From positions 456,813,217-456,877,216 of the forward strand of contig OY856186.1 in NCBI GenBank assembly GCA_963693315.1: a DNA stretch of 64,000 nucleotides, given 5' to 3'. Each line of letters begins with the position of its first letter. Positions within the stretch are counted from its first letter, which is position 1. Shown one piece after another: positions 21,690 to 34,600 of the stretch. Made by a program: the position numbers and the translations under genes. The DNA comes from Diogma glabrata. Its lineage: Eukaryota; Arthropoda; Insecta; Diptera; Cylindrotomidae. The notes beneath the pieces were generated by a model, which was given only the letters and a program-made list of their open reading frames with translations, did not search any database and was not told where the DNA came from.

Positions 21690-22265
21690 TTCCTGTCCCC
21701 CCTCCCTTTAACTTTGAACATTACAAAAGAAAAACTTTAAAAAATTCACGGTTTTAGGAAATGTTGTAAAGTTTAAACTCAAACTGCAGCGGTCGGCTTA
21801 TTAATTTAAATGTTATTTAGATGGGGTTGCGAGTGGAATTTTTGAAAAAAAAAAAATATTTTTGAGCTTGACGAGTCATATGAAAGATTACTTTTTTAAC
21901 TAGTTCAAAACATTTTTTTGTAATTTTCGAAAGCACAGTTTTTGACTTATTTTCAAAATTATGAAATTTTTTTCTTGTCCTCTTTACCCCCCTCGCCCCC
22001 CTTAATTTCAAACATTACAATGGAAAAAATTTTAAAAATTCACAATTATAGAAAAAGTTGTAAAGATTGAATAAAAATTATATTGGTCGGCTTATCATTT
22101 GATGTTATTTGGAAGGGGTTGGGAGTAAAAATTTTGAAAAAAAAAATTATTTTTTACCGTGACGAGTGTGGTGTCATATGAAAGGTGAATTTTTTTCTAG
22201 TCCAGTTCTGGTTTTTGTAATTTTTGAAAACGCCGTTTTTGATTTATTTCTAGAACTGTGTTTTT
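21690..22265. repeat. Two-copy tandem repeat, period about 293 bp
   Basis: CCCCTCCCTTTAACTTTGAACATTACAA near 21700 corresponds to a diverged CCCCCCTTAATTTCAAACATTACAA near 21995. Both copies continue through AATTCAC, AAGTTGTAAAG, GGTCGGCTTAT, TGTTATTT.GA.GGGGTTG, GACGAGT, GTCATATGAAAG and TTTTTGTAATTTT boxes. Not coding; family unknown. Confidence 0.75.
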
Positions 22266-23344
22266 GTTTTGGTCGATGTTATCAAGTGATTTGAAAAAAA
22301 AAAATAATATTCACAAATAAAAAGAAAAAACTGATAGTTACAGTATTTATACAACAAGCAAAATATTACAAAAATTTGTTTGGCTTTTGTAGTGACTTAA
22401 CTATATTGAATTAAATAAAGTTACCTCGTAGTTTGGAGAAATGAAAAGTTTTGTTATATAAATATTTTGTTGTTCTGTGTTATTCGCAGTTATCACCCAG
22501 ACTTTCCTATTAGCGGTCTAATGGACAGTTATAATGTGTTCAGATTTCCACATTTCATGGGTGGCTCCAAAACTCGTTTAGAAGTAAAAATTTAAATATT
22601 CTCTGAAGCGTCAGAATAAAATAAAGCATTACTCTATCTCTGAGATTATCACTTGCTTAAAAGACGCTATATTTTGCCTTGAACTCCCTAGCAATATTTT
22701 GGTACATGGCCACGTATATTACCATTCGCTTACTGGAAAAAGAGTCTCGCCTGTATGCCATATCTGATCTGGAGTATATTCACCCTCTTTTGTTATTTTC
22801 CCCAATTTTTCAGGAAACGTCTAAGATGCGTAGAAATTTTTTTCACATTACGACGAAAACTTATTTTTATAAAAATTTTAAATCCCATATAAAATAAAAG
22901 TAAATAATTTTTTGGAATCGCGTAAAATCAAATATGCGTAAATAATTACCACAGCAATAAAGCATGATATGATACATTGAAGCCACAAATGAGTGAAATT
23001 ATAACTAGATTCAAATTTTAATTAGGTTTATTGAACAGAATTTGAACTTTTCAATTCTATTTGGTTTTTCTCAATAAACGAAATCAAAATCATTGATGAA
23101 AAACTATCTAATCTTGTTTCGTGCCCGGTTCCGAGTCATGAACGAAGTGAAAATATTATTCATTGAAACAAAATCATACCTTTTATAATTCAAAATGAAT
23201 TATAATTCAAAAAGCTATAATTTTACATTATAAACAATTTAATTCAATTGAACAAAATATCAAACAACATTTTTAAAGTTTCAACACACTAAAGTAAAAG
23301 GAAAATATGGAGGGGCTGAAATCTAACAGCTCTGAGATATCAAG
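22266..23344. other. No gene seen
   Basis: A+T-rich; no motif or repeat that I can support. Confidence 0.55.
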
Positions 23345-25199
23345 ACTTCGGTCTGGGTTAAGGATTTTGATATAGTTTTCGGCAAAAAACTTTTATGAGG
23401 ACATGGTTTTTAGTTTTGGGCAGCGATGTATATCAAACATAACTCTTTGTTAAAGTTCAAGTATTTTTTATCTCTGTTTAAAAATTTATTACAAAACTAA
23501 AACGAAACATCAATACGTTGCCGGAAAATTATAATCAAAATTCCAAAAATACTGTTAAATTAAATAAAATCAAACTTTTTCAAAATTAAAAAAATATTCC
23601 GAAAGTTTATTCTAAAATCAAATATTTAAACTTTTTCTAAATTCCAATAATAATCCAAAAATGCTTAAAAATTCAAACTTTTTCCAAACTTCTAAAAATA
23701 TTGCAAAATTTATTACAAAATCAAATATTAAAAATTTTTTCAAAATTCCAAAAATTATAATAAATTATTATAATTTTTATTATAATAAAATTATAATAAA
23801 AATTATAATAAATAAAATTATAAATTTAATAACTATAATATTCCAAAAATTATATCTAAAAATTACAAAATTATAATTATATTCCAAAAATTATAATACA
23901 ATTATAAAAATTATAATAAATTATAATAAAAATTATTACAAAATCAAAAATACAAACTTTTTCAAAATTCCAAAAATATTTCAAAAACTATTACAAATTC
24001 AAAAATTTCCATGTCCAATTTTATGTTCAATTACATTTACGTCATACAAACAGCTAAATTTTTTTTTCCAAAAAATTAGATAAAAAAATAAATGAAATCA
24101 TTTTTTTGGCACACTTGACATTACTTTTTTGACAAACTTATAATGCCATAATTCTCTATAATAATAATAAAATTTCATGTCATACAAATAATTAATTTTA
24201 TTTTTTTCTAAAAAATTGGGTAAAAAGTAAATAAAAACCTTTCTTTTGACACACTTGACAACATTTTTTTGACAAACTTCTAATGCAATAATCTAGTTTT
24301 TGATCTCACATACCAATCCCTACCATCAAAATTTCTCCAAGTTTAATGTTCCTACTCGTAATCACTAAAAATGAACGTTTTTTAAGCCAAAAATATGAAA
24401 ATTTGCTATTTTTGACACACATAATGATTTTTTCGACACACTTCCGGTACAGTTATCGGACACAGCGTCCTTTCGGACCTGTCCCTTGAGTATACCTATT
24501 TTTAGAAAAAAACAGAGAGTGTGCTTAAGACCGCACGGCAGAAGTGAAAACTTCATTGGCAATGGCAATCAATTGATATCGTATTAGTAGAATAAATGAC
24601 AAACAAGTCAGAACGATAAACCGCTAACTACACACACTAAGCTCACCATGTAAGCCAAATAATTGTCAAAATAGCACTCATATGCCAATAGCTGGGACTA
24701 AAGTACGCGTGGTTGTCACACCCATAGATCAACAAGTTTAAATTTTACAAATCTTTCTGCGGAAAGCTAAGCAAATTTATTTGTATTAATGCGCATTGTT
24801 GCCGTTTGCAAATCACTATCGGCTAAGTGCCACCATTTTTAATTATTTTATTTATCATGATTGCCATCCATGTTTAATCATACATAAGCTATGATTCTTT
24901 GTATAGAATATATGCGATTTCTGTCTCGCAATTGTGAGCCTTAAATCGATATAATCGATTTTAGCAAGTATCAAGTTACAAGTATTAAGTCTTCACTTAA
25001 TTTTAGAAACATGTATTACATACAATTCCAAACCGACAACATATTTAGTGAAGATGATAAAATTCCAATACAAATAATTTTGATATACAAATGTAATTGT
25101 TTCAGCCTTCAGGTTATACTATCTGTCTTACGTTATTTTTAATTTCATAAAAAAAATATGTTTAAAAAAAACATTGATCAAAGCAAACTGCCGTTTAAA

Positions 25200-26340
25200 A
25201 CGATAGTTAAATAAAAAGAAAAAATTAAGCGTACACAACAACTTCATAAATTTTCATAATGATTAATGTATTAATGCATAAAGGGTAAACAACCATACAT
25301 ACTTACAATTTTATATATATTCAAAATTTATTAAGCATGATCACTCGAATGCAAATTGCAAAAGACATTAGCAATATAACTTTAAAAAACTGCGTAATAG
25401 ATCAATTTTTTAAAATTCGTATAAAGAAATTTTTATTATTTTTATGAATTCATAAATAAAAAAAGATAATTTTAATGGTATTTAGGGTCATTCCAAAGTG
25501 ACTAATGTAACATTTATACCGAGCTTCACAACTTTGTTTCCTTATAACTAAAATAGTAAAGATTATTGTAATCACTTGTTGACTTTTTAAAATGTAAATC
25601 GAGTTTATTTATATAAATCAGAAAGCTTTTTTATTTGAATTAAAATTTTTAGGTATTTTTTAAATAAAAATTTAAATGTGACTAACGTAACATTTTTTAT
25701 ACCATTAAATTAACACCTATATTATGAACCAAAATTCTCTAGATGTTGAAAATGTACATAAAATTTATTGATAAGTTTCTTTAATGTAATTAATGTATTT
25801 TTTAAAAAAGCCAATAACTTTTAAAAAAATTTGTTAGTTTTTCATAAATTGACGCTTTTGATTAAAATGATGTGTGACTAACGTAACACAAAAGAATTCA
25901 TGTATTTAGAATGCTTAGCTCATTTATTTGGAAAGCAAACCAGTCCAATTCAGACACTCCAAACTTTAGCTTTCAGAAAATAAAAAGTCTAAAACAATTC
26001 AGTTTATTATATTTGTGCTATGCTAAATTCTTTTTAGATATATTTTATTTCGTATATTAAGCCTTGCATTCTAAACAAAATAACTAAATTGTAATTTTCA
26101 CAGTTGCTGCCATATCTTATAGTAAAATATATGAAAAAAAATGATAGGTCACAGTTACAGTTTTGTGAAGAAAAAAAATGCTTGGAGGTTGACTTTAAAA
26201 TGGAATGACCCTTTAATAAAAATTAAAAAAAAAACAATAACAAAATATATACCAACCGGGAGTTGAACTGAGTACCTACAGCACATCAGTCGACCACGAT
26301 ATCCACAACGCAGCTTGAAACGTTAAGAAATGATAGATAG
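25200..26340 (-). mobile_element. tRNA-headed SINE-like repeat, copy 1, split by a MITE
   Basis: Minus strand from about 26340: a head with A-box-like GTGGATATCGTGGTCGAC and B-box-like CAGTTCAACTCC (26251-26315), then a T-rich run, then body sequence resuming beyond the MITE with TAAAAATTTCTTTATACG and CAGTTTTTTAAAGTTAT. The same order occurs at 54440-54900 and 55560-56000. The head cannot fold as a proper tRNA (T-stem mismatched), so this is a tRNA-derived repeat rather than a tRNA gene. Confidence 0.65.
25495..26211. mobile_element. 717-bp MITE with TTTA target duplication
   Basis: Terminal inverted repeats GGGTCATTCCA and TGGAATGACCC, flanked on both sides by TTTA (25491-25494, 26212-26215). 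The phrase GTGACTAAYGTAACA recurs three times inside (about 25508, 25678, 25873). It splits the SINE-like repeat, whose two halves are otherwise colinear with the copy at 54.4 kb. No ORF. Confidence 0.85.
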
Positions 26341-26593
26341 ATTTTAATTTAAACCTTAATAAAGTCTTTCATTTCAGAGCGTCACGGATCAGACTAACTT
26401 ACTACCTACGGAAAAATCTGTGTGTGGTGCGCCTAAAGAAGTTTTCACTTCAAAAATTTTGAAATCCCTCCAGCGGTTTTCCCTGCAGCGTAGGTAATGT
26501 TGGACGGCCGGCCGGCCTACAGACAGACATACATTTTTTTTGCTTTTTTAGAATCAGGACATCCTAAAACGTCGAGAACATTCAGACCGAAGT

Positions 26594-29500
26594 AAAATGT
26601 TTTTAAAGTTATGCAACTCCAACAAACAGCAACGCAAATGTTTGTTTCGAAATGAGGACAAAATAGGAAAATATGATTGACGGAATATACCTAGTAAACT
26701 CAAAATAGATTGGAAAAAATTTATTGGACCATTAAAATTTAAATATTCGAATATTCAAATGTTTTAGTCCATTTATTATTGATTGATTTTAATTTGAACA
26801 TTTGAACATTGTCTTTTTCAACTCAATTATGTCGCATCAAAGAGAAGTAACATATATTTTATGTATTTATTTTTATATTTTACCATATGTACAATTTACA
26901 TGATTCTTTCAAGGTTGGCATATATTTTTTTTTCCTTTTCAAGAAAAGCAGTTGTATTTATTTTTTGAGGATTTCATTTTGATAAAGTCATTTTTCCTTT
27001 TTATATTTCGATTTTCTAAAATCTTTGGATTCAATGTGGTGTGTCTGTGATGATGAATGTAATGGAGAAAACTCTAAGATTGAATAGAAAATAGTAATTG
27101 TTATATTATTTAATATGGCTTTCTATATATATTTCAGCAAATTGAGGACTGCACTTTTACAACTTGGGTTTCTTAAGTTTAAACTTAAACAGTCACGCGT
27201 ACACTGAAAAAAAAATTGAAGTTGATTATTCATGCAAAGAAAAATTATTTGCAAACAATTTCACTGTGATTGGGACAATTACACGATAACATTTTCCTAA
27301 CAACAGAATGAGGTTTATTTAAAATATAAAGTGTTATATCCAATATAACAGTGGTTGAATAAAAATAATAACTATTTCCCTGAAAAAAATTTTCTTTGGC
27401 CTTATATCATGAATTTTTCATTTTAAAGTTTAAGTATTTGAGATTAACTGAACTATATTTTATTTTCACATAAATATTTCGTGTGATTGTCTCAACTTCA
27501 TCGATTTATAATTGTAAAGTTGTTGAAGCAATTTCGTAGTTTGATTCGCCATATGTGACCGCACGGTGAGGTTGAGACAATTGCATTTCGATTGGAAATA
27601 GGACATGTTTCTTTCAGTTCAAACTTCTTTTATTTGTTTGCCCCTATTCCACTCTGATATCGTTTTAATTTGTCTAACTAAATCGCAAGCAAACAATGAA
27701 AATGAAAAACATGAAAATCCCCATTGGATCTCTATTATTTATTTTTCATGCTCATGTATTCTGTTATCGATAACAATAAAATAGAATAACAATAACAATC
27801 AATTTATAATTCATCAAATTCAGAAACAAACAAATTTTCTACGAGATTAATAAAATACAAAGTAATAAGAATATTACGAAAATAATACCAGAGCCTGAAT
27901 TGATTGTTCAAGAAACATGTGGTGCTTTTTTGTTGTTTTATGAAGGTAATGGAAATGAAACTTTACGTCATCAATCTAAAATAATAAAAACTGTTAGTTC
28001 ATTAGCAATGCAATGAGAAAACGGATTAGAAAAAAAGTTAAAAAGTACTTGCAGTTGCACATAACTAATATCAAATGAATTTTGTTCGGTACATCAGTAG
28101 CTACAATATTGATGCCATTCCTGCAAATTTTGTTATAAAGAAATTGAGCTGACGAGCTTTGCGATGTAAAAAAGGATTCATGATTAAATTGCACCATCTA
28201 CAGCGTCCGTCCTTTAGATTTATAACAAAATTTTCTTGATTATACGGAACTTTGAAAACTGATTTTTTTTTAATTAATGAAACTAATTCACCTTTGCAGC
28301 GAGCTCCTTATCTGAATCTATTATTTTCTAAAATATTTATTATTCTGACAACATTTTACTTTTAGAGTTCGTTCATTCAAATATTGAATAATACAATATA
28401 ACGCCTAAACACAACAACATAATATTATTGACAGATTTTTTCCATATTTTGACCAAGAAAAAAAAATATTATAAAAGTTTAAAAAAGAAAATATATTTTC
28501 ATCTTTGGGATCAATATTTTCTTTTCTTCTCGATTTTGTTGTTGTTGTTGTTGTTATATTGTTTATTATTATTTGGTTGGTTGATTTGAATTGATGGATT
28601 GATAGATGAGGGTAACAGTTGATTGGGTGATAGGTAGATTTGATGGTTGAGGTAAAAAAAATAAATTTTCTTCTTTCATTTGTATTTACAACAAAGATGA
28701 ACATAAAGAAAAACTTGAAATGAGCTTAATAAAAAATTTATAATATTAAAATAAAATAATAAAAAAAAATTAAATTGAAATAGGTGAGAATCTGTTTTTC
28801 GACTTTACAACAAAGAAAATTTCTTTTTCTTATACTTTTTCTTTACTATTATTGTTGTTGTTGTGTTATTTTGAAAACATAAAAATCGAAGTTTTGTATT
28901 TTTTTTTGTTATGCTAAGAATATTTTCAATGTTCAATGTTTTATTATAATTTGACTGTGCATAAAACTGTAATACAATTGGATTGTTTTTCTTAACTTTT
29001 TGTTTTTTGTTTTGTTTTTCATACTTTTTATATTTAAGATTTGAATAACAAAAGAATAGGAAGAAATATAACGAAAGAAATTCAATCTTATTACAGCTTT
29101 TACGATTTTTATGTAGTTGTTTTAACTGTAAAATGATTTATAGAGAAAGTATCTAAAGAAATTTCATGTATCCTTAAGATTATTATGTTGGTGTTATTCA
29201 ATTTTTTTTATTCAGTTTCAAAATAAATTAAATTAAGTTTGACAATACGATATTTATAATGGGGATTGTTCTATTTAAAGGATGATGTTGCGATGCTTTT
29301 TTGGTGATCCGGTTTGGAAATAAGATTGTTTGTTTTCTTATATATATTGTAAGGGTTAGAAGGTTAAAATAAAATCATTTTAAGGAAATTAAATTTTATA
29401 TTTATGAAAAAAGCAAAACAGAAGGGAAGAAGTTTGATTTTCCAAACTATGTAAACACTATTTTTGTGAAATGAAGAACATTAAAATATGAAAGGTATTT

Positions 29501-31893
29501 CATGAGTCTATCAATATTTAAAGAAATTATTAGAGATGAACTTTTAATACACCTACAAAAAAAATATATACTGTAATGCTACTAAGCCTATATACACACG
29601 ATTCGGGATACCCAGATTATCTTGTCCGAATCCTTCTTTGAGAATCTCTTATCTAATAGTAGTTTAGTTTGACATTAGCAAGGATATTGAATCTCTCAAT
29701 AGTTATTTATAATAAAAATGATAAATAATGTAATAATAATAATAAAGTTTAAATTTACTTGCAACTAACTGAAGGTTGACAGTGACAGATGATCTTGAGC
29801 TCTTCAACGTCTGGTATAGCACCATCAAAGCAAAATTATTCCCCAGATTTTTACAGGACTCGCTCTTGGGTTTTCATTCCAACCATCCAACATCAGGAAA
29901 AAATGACATTTCATATAACTAGTTGTTTCACGTTCCCCATTACGGTAATAAGATGAACTTTAGCTATCCAAATAACCTCAACTTCACAAGAGAAAACAAT
30001 ACTAATGGCAGCCACTACCGTCCGTTGCGTTTTACCGATTATTTATTATGGTAATCGATAATTTAAAATTTTCTTCCAATTTTTGTTTGATCCAATTGTA
30101 TGTAAACCAACTTGTTTTGTTTGTAAATTATGTATATTCACCTTGTTTTAAACCAAAAGATCACACATCGAGATACGTGGAAACACTGTCACTCCAGTTT
30201 ATAACATTTATTTTATTCTTCAAATTAACATATTTATTCTTTAAATTGACATATTTTAAGAATCTAACCAATTCACTAACATACAATTGTATTTATTTGT
30301 TAAACCTTAGACTTTTCTAGCAACTCAATTCTCTTTTGGTTTCCTCAAATTGAAAAGTTTAAAGTCATTTCGTTTGATGTTAAACACAAACTTTTGAGGT
30401 TTTTACTTTATTAATTTTCAAGAACAACAATTATTTTTATTTAAAACTATTATTTTATAACTTTATGTCTCCCGTTTTCCTATTTTTAACTTTAACATTT
30501 ATAAAAATGATGTATTTTTTGAATAATTCGCCATGGAATTTAATTCCTTTAAACATTCAATTACTTGTTCTTTTTCAAAAACTTGAACACGGAATGGCCG
30601 TCAGAAAAAATGTGTTTTCGTTTTTCAACTTTTTAATGAGCAAACCAAAACGAAGGTTGAGCAAAACTAAGTAACGACATCTGTTCGTTAAAAATGAAAA
30701 TAAAATTGGGTACGTTCGTTTGTTTTTATAATTGTTATTCGAAGTTGAACTGACCGTTGGAAACTTTGAAATTATTATTGATGTAAAAATGAACCGAAAC
30801 TATGGAAATAAACTTTTATTGAATTAGAAAAAGAAGATGAATTGGTTTTATTATTGTTTAGGCGAATATCACGGACGTTATAAAATAAAAGCGATCAATC
30901 ATAAACCCAATCATATTTTTTTAGAAATGTATTTTTTATCAAATTCTATTTTTAAGAGAATGAAGCCGGGAGAACCAATGAGAAACCAATAACAAAACTA
31001 ATAAACAGCTTATTGGGCATAGTGCTAAAGAGCATATTTGGTCTACTGGTGAACGTAACACTGCAGAGTTACGTAGGACATAAACAAAATAAAACGAAAG
31101 AACGAAAAGAATAAACATTTCCAATTTTTTAAGAGTTCGGGCAAGCAGAGATAAAAGTAAAGTTGCATTGCAATTAAAGAGAACATATATTGATGTGCAA
31201 AAAAGTGACATATGTACGCGGATGTCGATCGGACGTGTAATTTTAACAACTAATGAAGAAATATCCAAATATTATTTGGATTCTTTACATTGATTTTAGG
31301 ATATCTAAAGAATTATTATGTAAAGAATTAATCCTTAAGTATATTACTTATTGTAATAATTTGCACTACAATGAAAAAGCCATGAAGTAAAAGATCATGG
31401 ACACAACTATAAAAAAGATAGAACCGAAGTTCAATGATCGGCACGATCGGCACGTTCAAGTTGATTAAACTAAATGCATGAAGAGAGAGGATACGACATG
31501 TGTCAATATCTAATAGTATATGAAACTTTCAGATCTATGCAAATTTTAAAATAAAGGACTCTATATGCTATTTAGATTGTGAAGAAGAAAACATAATTAA
31601 ATTGTAAATAATAAATCTAAACAAAAGTTAATTTTGGAATCTGCTGTTTACCAACCTACATGGTAAGATTAGGGCATTAAAATGGGCACACAAGTTCAAG
31701 TTTTTCGAACCATATAATCAACGAAAACCACAATAGCTGGAGTTAGAGCTGTTTTCTTAATGAAATAATCTAGAAATCCTTCACGTTGAAACTTAAGGCC
31801 TAAAGCTTGATATTCTTAAATCTTTTAAAATTCAAATCTTTTTATTTAAACAAAAATTTATTGAACTTACAAACAGATGTCCAACCAACCATG
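26594..31893. other. No gene seen; a short (TTG)n microsatellite at 28536-28555
   Basis: 5.3 kb of A+T-rich DNA. ORFs of 67-109 codons (for example 28405-28704, 30048-30320 and 30939-31268) are hydrophobic or low-complexity by base composition and show no domain, splice context or family motif that I recognise. It may be intronic. Confidence 0.5.
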
Positions 31894-32747
31894 ATCTGAG
31901 CAATTTCACGCAAGCTCAGCAAATTTTTGGGAAATTTTGACTTGACCCCTTTTAATTTTGATTATTTTTTGTTTATGGATAGTCTTTGATAAATAAAAAA
32001 TACAAGTTCTCTTAGAATTTTTTTTTTCGACCAGGGGTCTTCACAGGGTGCCCCTCAATTTTTTGTTATTTTGTGATGTGAGTGCATTTTGACGAGCGAT
32101 TGTAGAAAAACTACTGAATCGATTTTCATAAATGATATGTCGTTGAATAGGTATTAGAACAAAGTTTTTAAAAATGTACACTGTTAATTTTTTGAAATAA
32201 TTTTTAACGGTGTAACATAAGAAAAAAACGGTGTAATTGAAAAAATGATGGCATAGCCTTTTTTTTTTAACTAAATTGAAGCTTATTTTATATCTAACCA
32301 CTTGTGAAAGTTTGGGACTTGCGTTATTTTTTGTTTTAAAGATAAAATTCGTTGTGCATATGACTGTCGGGAATCAGTTTTTTTTGTTCTGAAAGAAAAT
32401 TATAAATATGGCGATTTTTAGATTCAGATTTTTTTTTATGTTAAATATCAAATATTTTATTATTAAATGAACTTTTTAAAAAGCAATTTCAGTCAAGTTC
32501 AGCAAAATTTTGCGACATTTTGACTCGACCCTTTTTAATTTGGTTTATTTTTAGTTTATAGATAGCCTTTGATAAATGAAAAATACGACTTCAAGTAGAA
32601 TTTTTTTAAATATAATAATATAAATTATTATATTTTTAAATATAATAATATACTTATAATAACAGTATAATTAAAATAACAAACAACAGTAATGCTACGT
32701 GTCATTTGGTTGAAAAAATAAAACTCTACATAAAAATAATTTTCAGC

Positions 32748-34137
32748 ATTCATCTGCGACGGATAAAAGAGGTGTATCCACAACAGATATAAATGTTGTG
32801 GAGCAGTTCTATAAAAGTGATGAAATCAGTAGATTATTGCCAGGCAAACGAGATGCAATATCTTTTAAAAAAGGAGATGAGCGCATAAAAACACAAAAGC
32901 GCTTATTGCTATATACATTAAATGAAGCTTATGTGGAGTTTAAAAATAAGTTTCTTGATGTGAAAATAGGATTTACTAAATTCACGTCCCTTCGACCACA
33001 AGAATGTATAAAATTATCCCAAGGAGTTCATAATGTGTGCGTGTGTACCATACATCAAAATATGAAACTAATGATTCAAAACTCTAAGATATCTTGAATT
33101 ACTAACGCTGCTTTCCAGAATTATAAAACATTAATTGACTTTGTTTCATGGGGTGAATTAACAGAAGATTGTCATACTTTGAAGTGCAATGAATGTTCAA
33201 AAAAACTTCAACAACTGGAAGAAAAATCACAAAATGATTTTGACGTTAAAGGAATCCTTCAAGTCAAATATCAACAATGGAATACCACTGATCGATGCAA
33301 TTTGGATACTTTAATAGAAACTGTAGAAGAATTTATGAAAAAATGTATTTGCCGTTTACAAATTTTGATCCCACACAACTTTATAGCAAAACAGCAATCT
33401 ACATTCATTGAGGAAAAAAAAATTAGAAGCAGGAAGTGCTTCGTTCAAGGTGATTTTTCTGAAAACTACGGCTTCATAATACAGGATGCGGTTCAAGGCT
33501 ATTATCATAATAATTCACAAGCTACTATTCATTCATTTGTCATTTATTTTAAAAGTGCCGCAAGTGAATATATACAGCACTGAAGTTTTATACTCATTTC
33601 GGATATAAACGATCACAACAGTACTACAGTCCATCTTTTCATTACAAAACTTATTGAATTCATCAAAACGCATATAAATTCTAATATTACGAAAATAATT
33701 TATAACACTGACGGTGCACCTTCCCAATACAAAAATACACATAGCCTAAATAACTTATGCCACCACAAAAAAGACTTTAAGGTTGATGCAGAATGGCATT
33801 TTCATGCTACCAGCCATGGAAAGGGACCTTGTGATGGAATTGGTGGTACACTGAAGCGTGCTGCACACCGTTATAGTATAGGGAGCAAAGATATTATTGA
33901 TACATCAAAAAAACTTTTCGAATGAGCTTTAAAATGGGAATCTACCATGAACTTTGGATACGCCGATAAAAATGAATATCAATTAACAAAAAAAAAATAC
34001 AAAATCGATATAAAAATGTGATTAATATAAGTGGAACTCAAAAATTTCATTCTTTTGTACCATTAGATACTAAAACAATAAATGCAAAAATGTTTTCCAA
34101 CTCAAAAGAAACTTTTAAATGTAAAATAAGTAAATAA
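32748..34137 (+). pseudogene. Transposase-like gene broken by three TGA codons and one frameshift
   Basis: An exon begins after a splice-acceptor-like TTTTCAG (32741-32747) and reads QHSSATDKRG..., then FYKSDEISRLLPGKRD, HNVCVCTIHQNMKLM, a CNECSKKL zinc-like pair, TDRCNLDTLIE, FSENYGFIIQDAVQGYYHNN, NTDGAPSQYKN and HATSHGKGPCDGIGGTLKRA. I recognise these blocks from a family widespread in arthropod genomes and generally viewed as transposon-derived; the Asp residues in FSENYG/NTDGAP and the HGKGPCDG block are candidate catalytic sites, which is inference. TGA at 33095, 33581 and 33923 all lie in one frame. A one-base shift in the A run near 33986-33997 then leads to GTQKFHSFVPLDTK and a TAA at 34135. 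Any upstream exon was not found. Confidence 0.78.
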
Positions 34138-34600
34138 TTTTTAATAACTATATTTATTTTCTTTAACCTACATATATAATTTGTATGATACTTTAAAAAG
34201 TTTATTCAATAATAAAATATTTGTAATTTAATGTTAAAATACATTCTTTCACTTTATGACCATAATAGCATAATACGAACATAATACTTCTCCAGTCAAA
34301 AGTTCCTAAATAGATTTTGTTATTTATACGGTTTTTTTGTTTGCAGTCGAGACTGTCAAATTATTTTTTATAAGAGTGACAATTGATTACTAAAAGTGAC
34401 AAATAAACATTTCATTTTTTTATGCCATCTAATACAAAGAAAATAATTGTTTTCCTATTCAAAAGAAACTTCTGTTTGTAAAATAAGTAAATCATTTTTA
34501 ACAATTGTATTTATTTTATTTATTGTACTACATATATAATTTTTATAATGTTTTAAAAAGTTCATCTAATATTAAAATATTTGATATTTAACATTAAAAA
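34040..34600 (+). repeat. Tandem duplication of the transposase 3' end
   Basis: The run from CATTTCATT...ACCATTAGATACTAAAA through TCAAAAGAAACTT, TGTAAAATAAGTAAAT, TTATTTTCTTTA, ACATATATAATTT and TTTAAAAAGTT (34045-34250) reappears diverged about 365 bp later (34409-34600). The second copy merges into the right TIR. Confidence 0.7.

Larger units (their letters stand above)
24512..26451. mobile_element. Insertion of about 1.9 kb nested in copy B
   Basis: It interrupts the CCTATTTTTAGAAA...AAATTTTTGAAATCCCTC run that is continuous in copy A. Near each end is the inverted pair GAAGTGAAAACTTC (24541-24554) and GAAGTTTTCACTTC (26438-26451); about 29 extra bases lie outside the left one, so exact ends are uncertain. 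It carries a tRNA-headed repeat on the minus strand and a MITE. No coding region seen. Confidence 0.65.
23345..26593 (+). mobile_element. TIR repeat family, copy B, full-length with nested insertion
   Basis: Starts ACTTCGGTCTG (23345-23355) and ends CAGACCGAAGT (26583-26593), an 11-bp perfect terminal inverted repeat. After the left TIR come AAGGATTTTGATATAG, CATCAATACGTTGCCGG, a short AT-rich array (23530-24000), GACACACTTGAC boxes and, after the nested insertion, a GGCCGGCCGGCC patch, ACAGACAGACATAC and CATCCTAAAACGTCGAG. Removal of 24512-26451 restores the order seen in copy A. Confidence 0.8.

Noticed and set aside
26251..26315. Possible tRNA gene on the minus strand
   Set aside because: A- and B-box-like words are present but the acceptor and T stems do not pair; it belongs to the SINE-like repeat.
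13465..26593. Assignment of the GGCCGGCC/(AGAC)n repeats to DINE-1/mini-me
   Set aside because: The (AGAC)n patch is suggestive, but inverted termini on copy B do not fit a Helitron-type end; class left open.
30939..31268. 109-codon minus-strand ORF with hydrophobic segments
   Set aside because: Cys/Leu/Phe-rich without a family motif or splice signals; likely chance.
32748..34021. Reassignment of TGA to a sense codon
   Set aside because: Only one decaying gene shows in-frame TGA; retroelement and LINE frames in the same window give no sign of an altered code.
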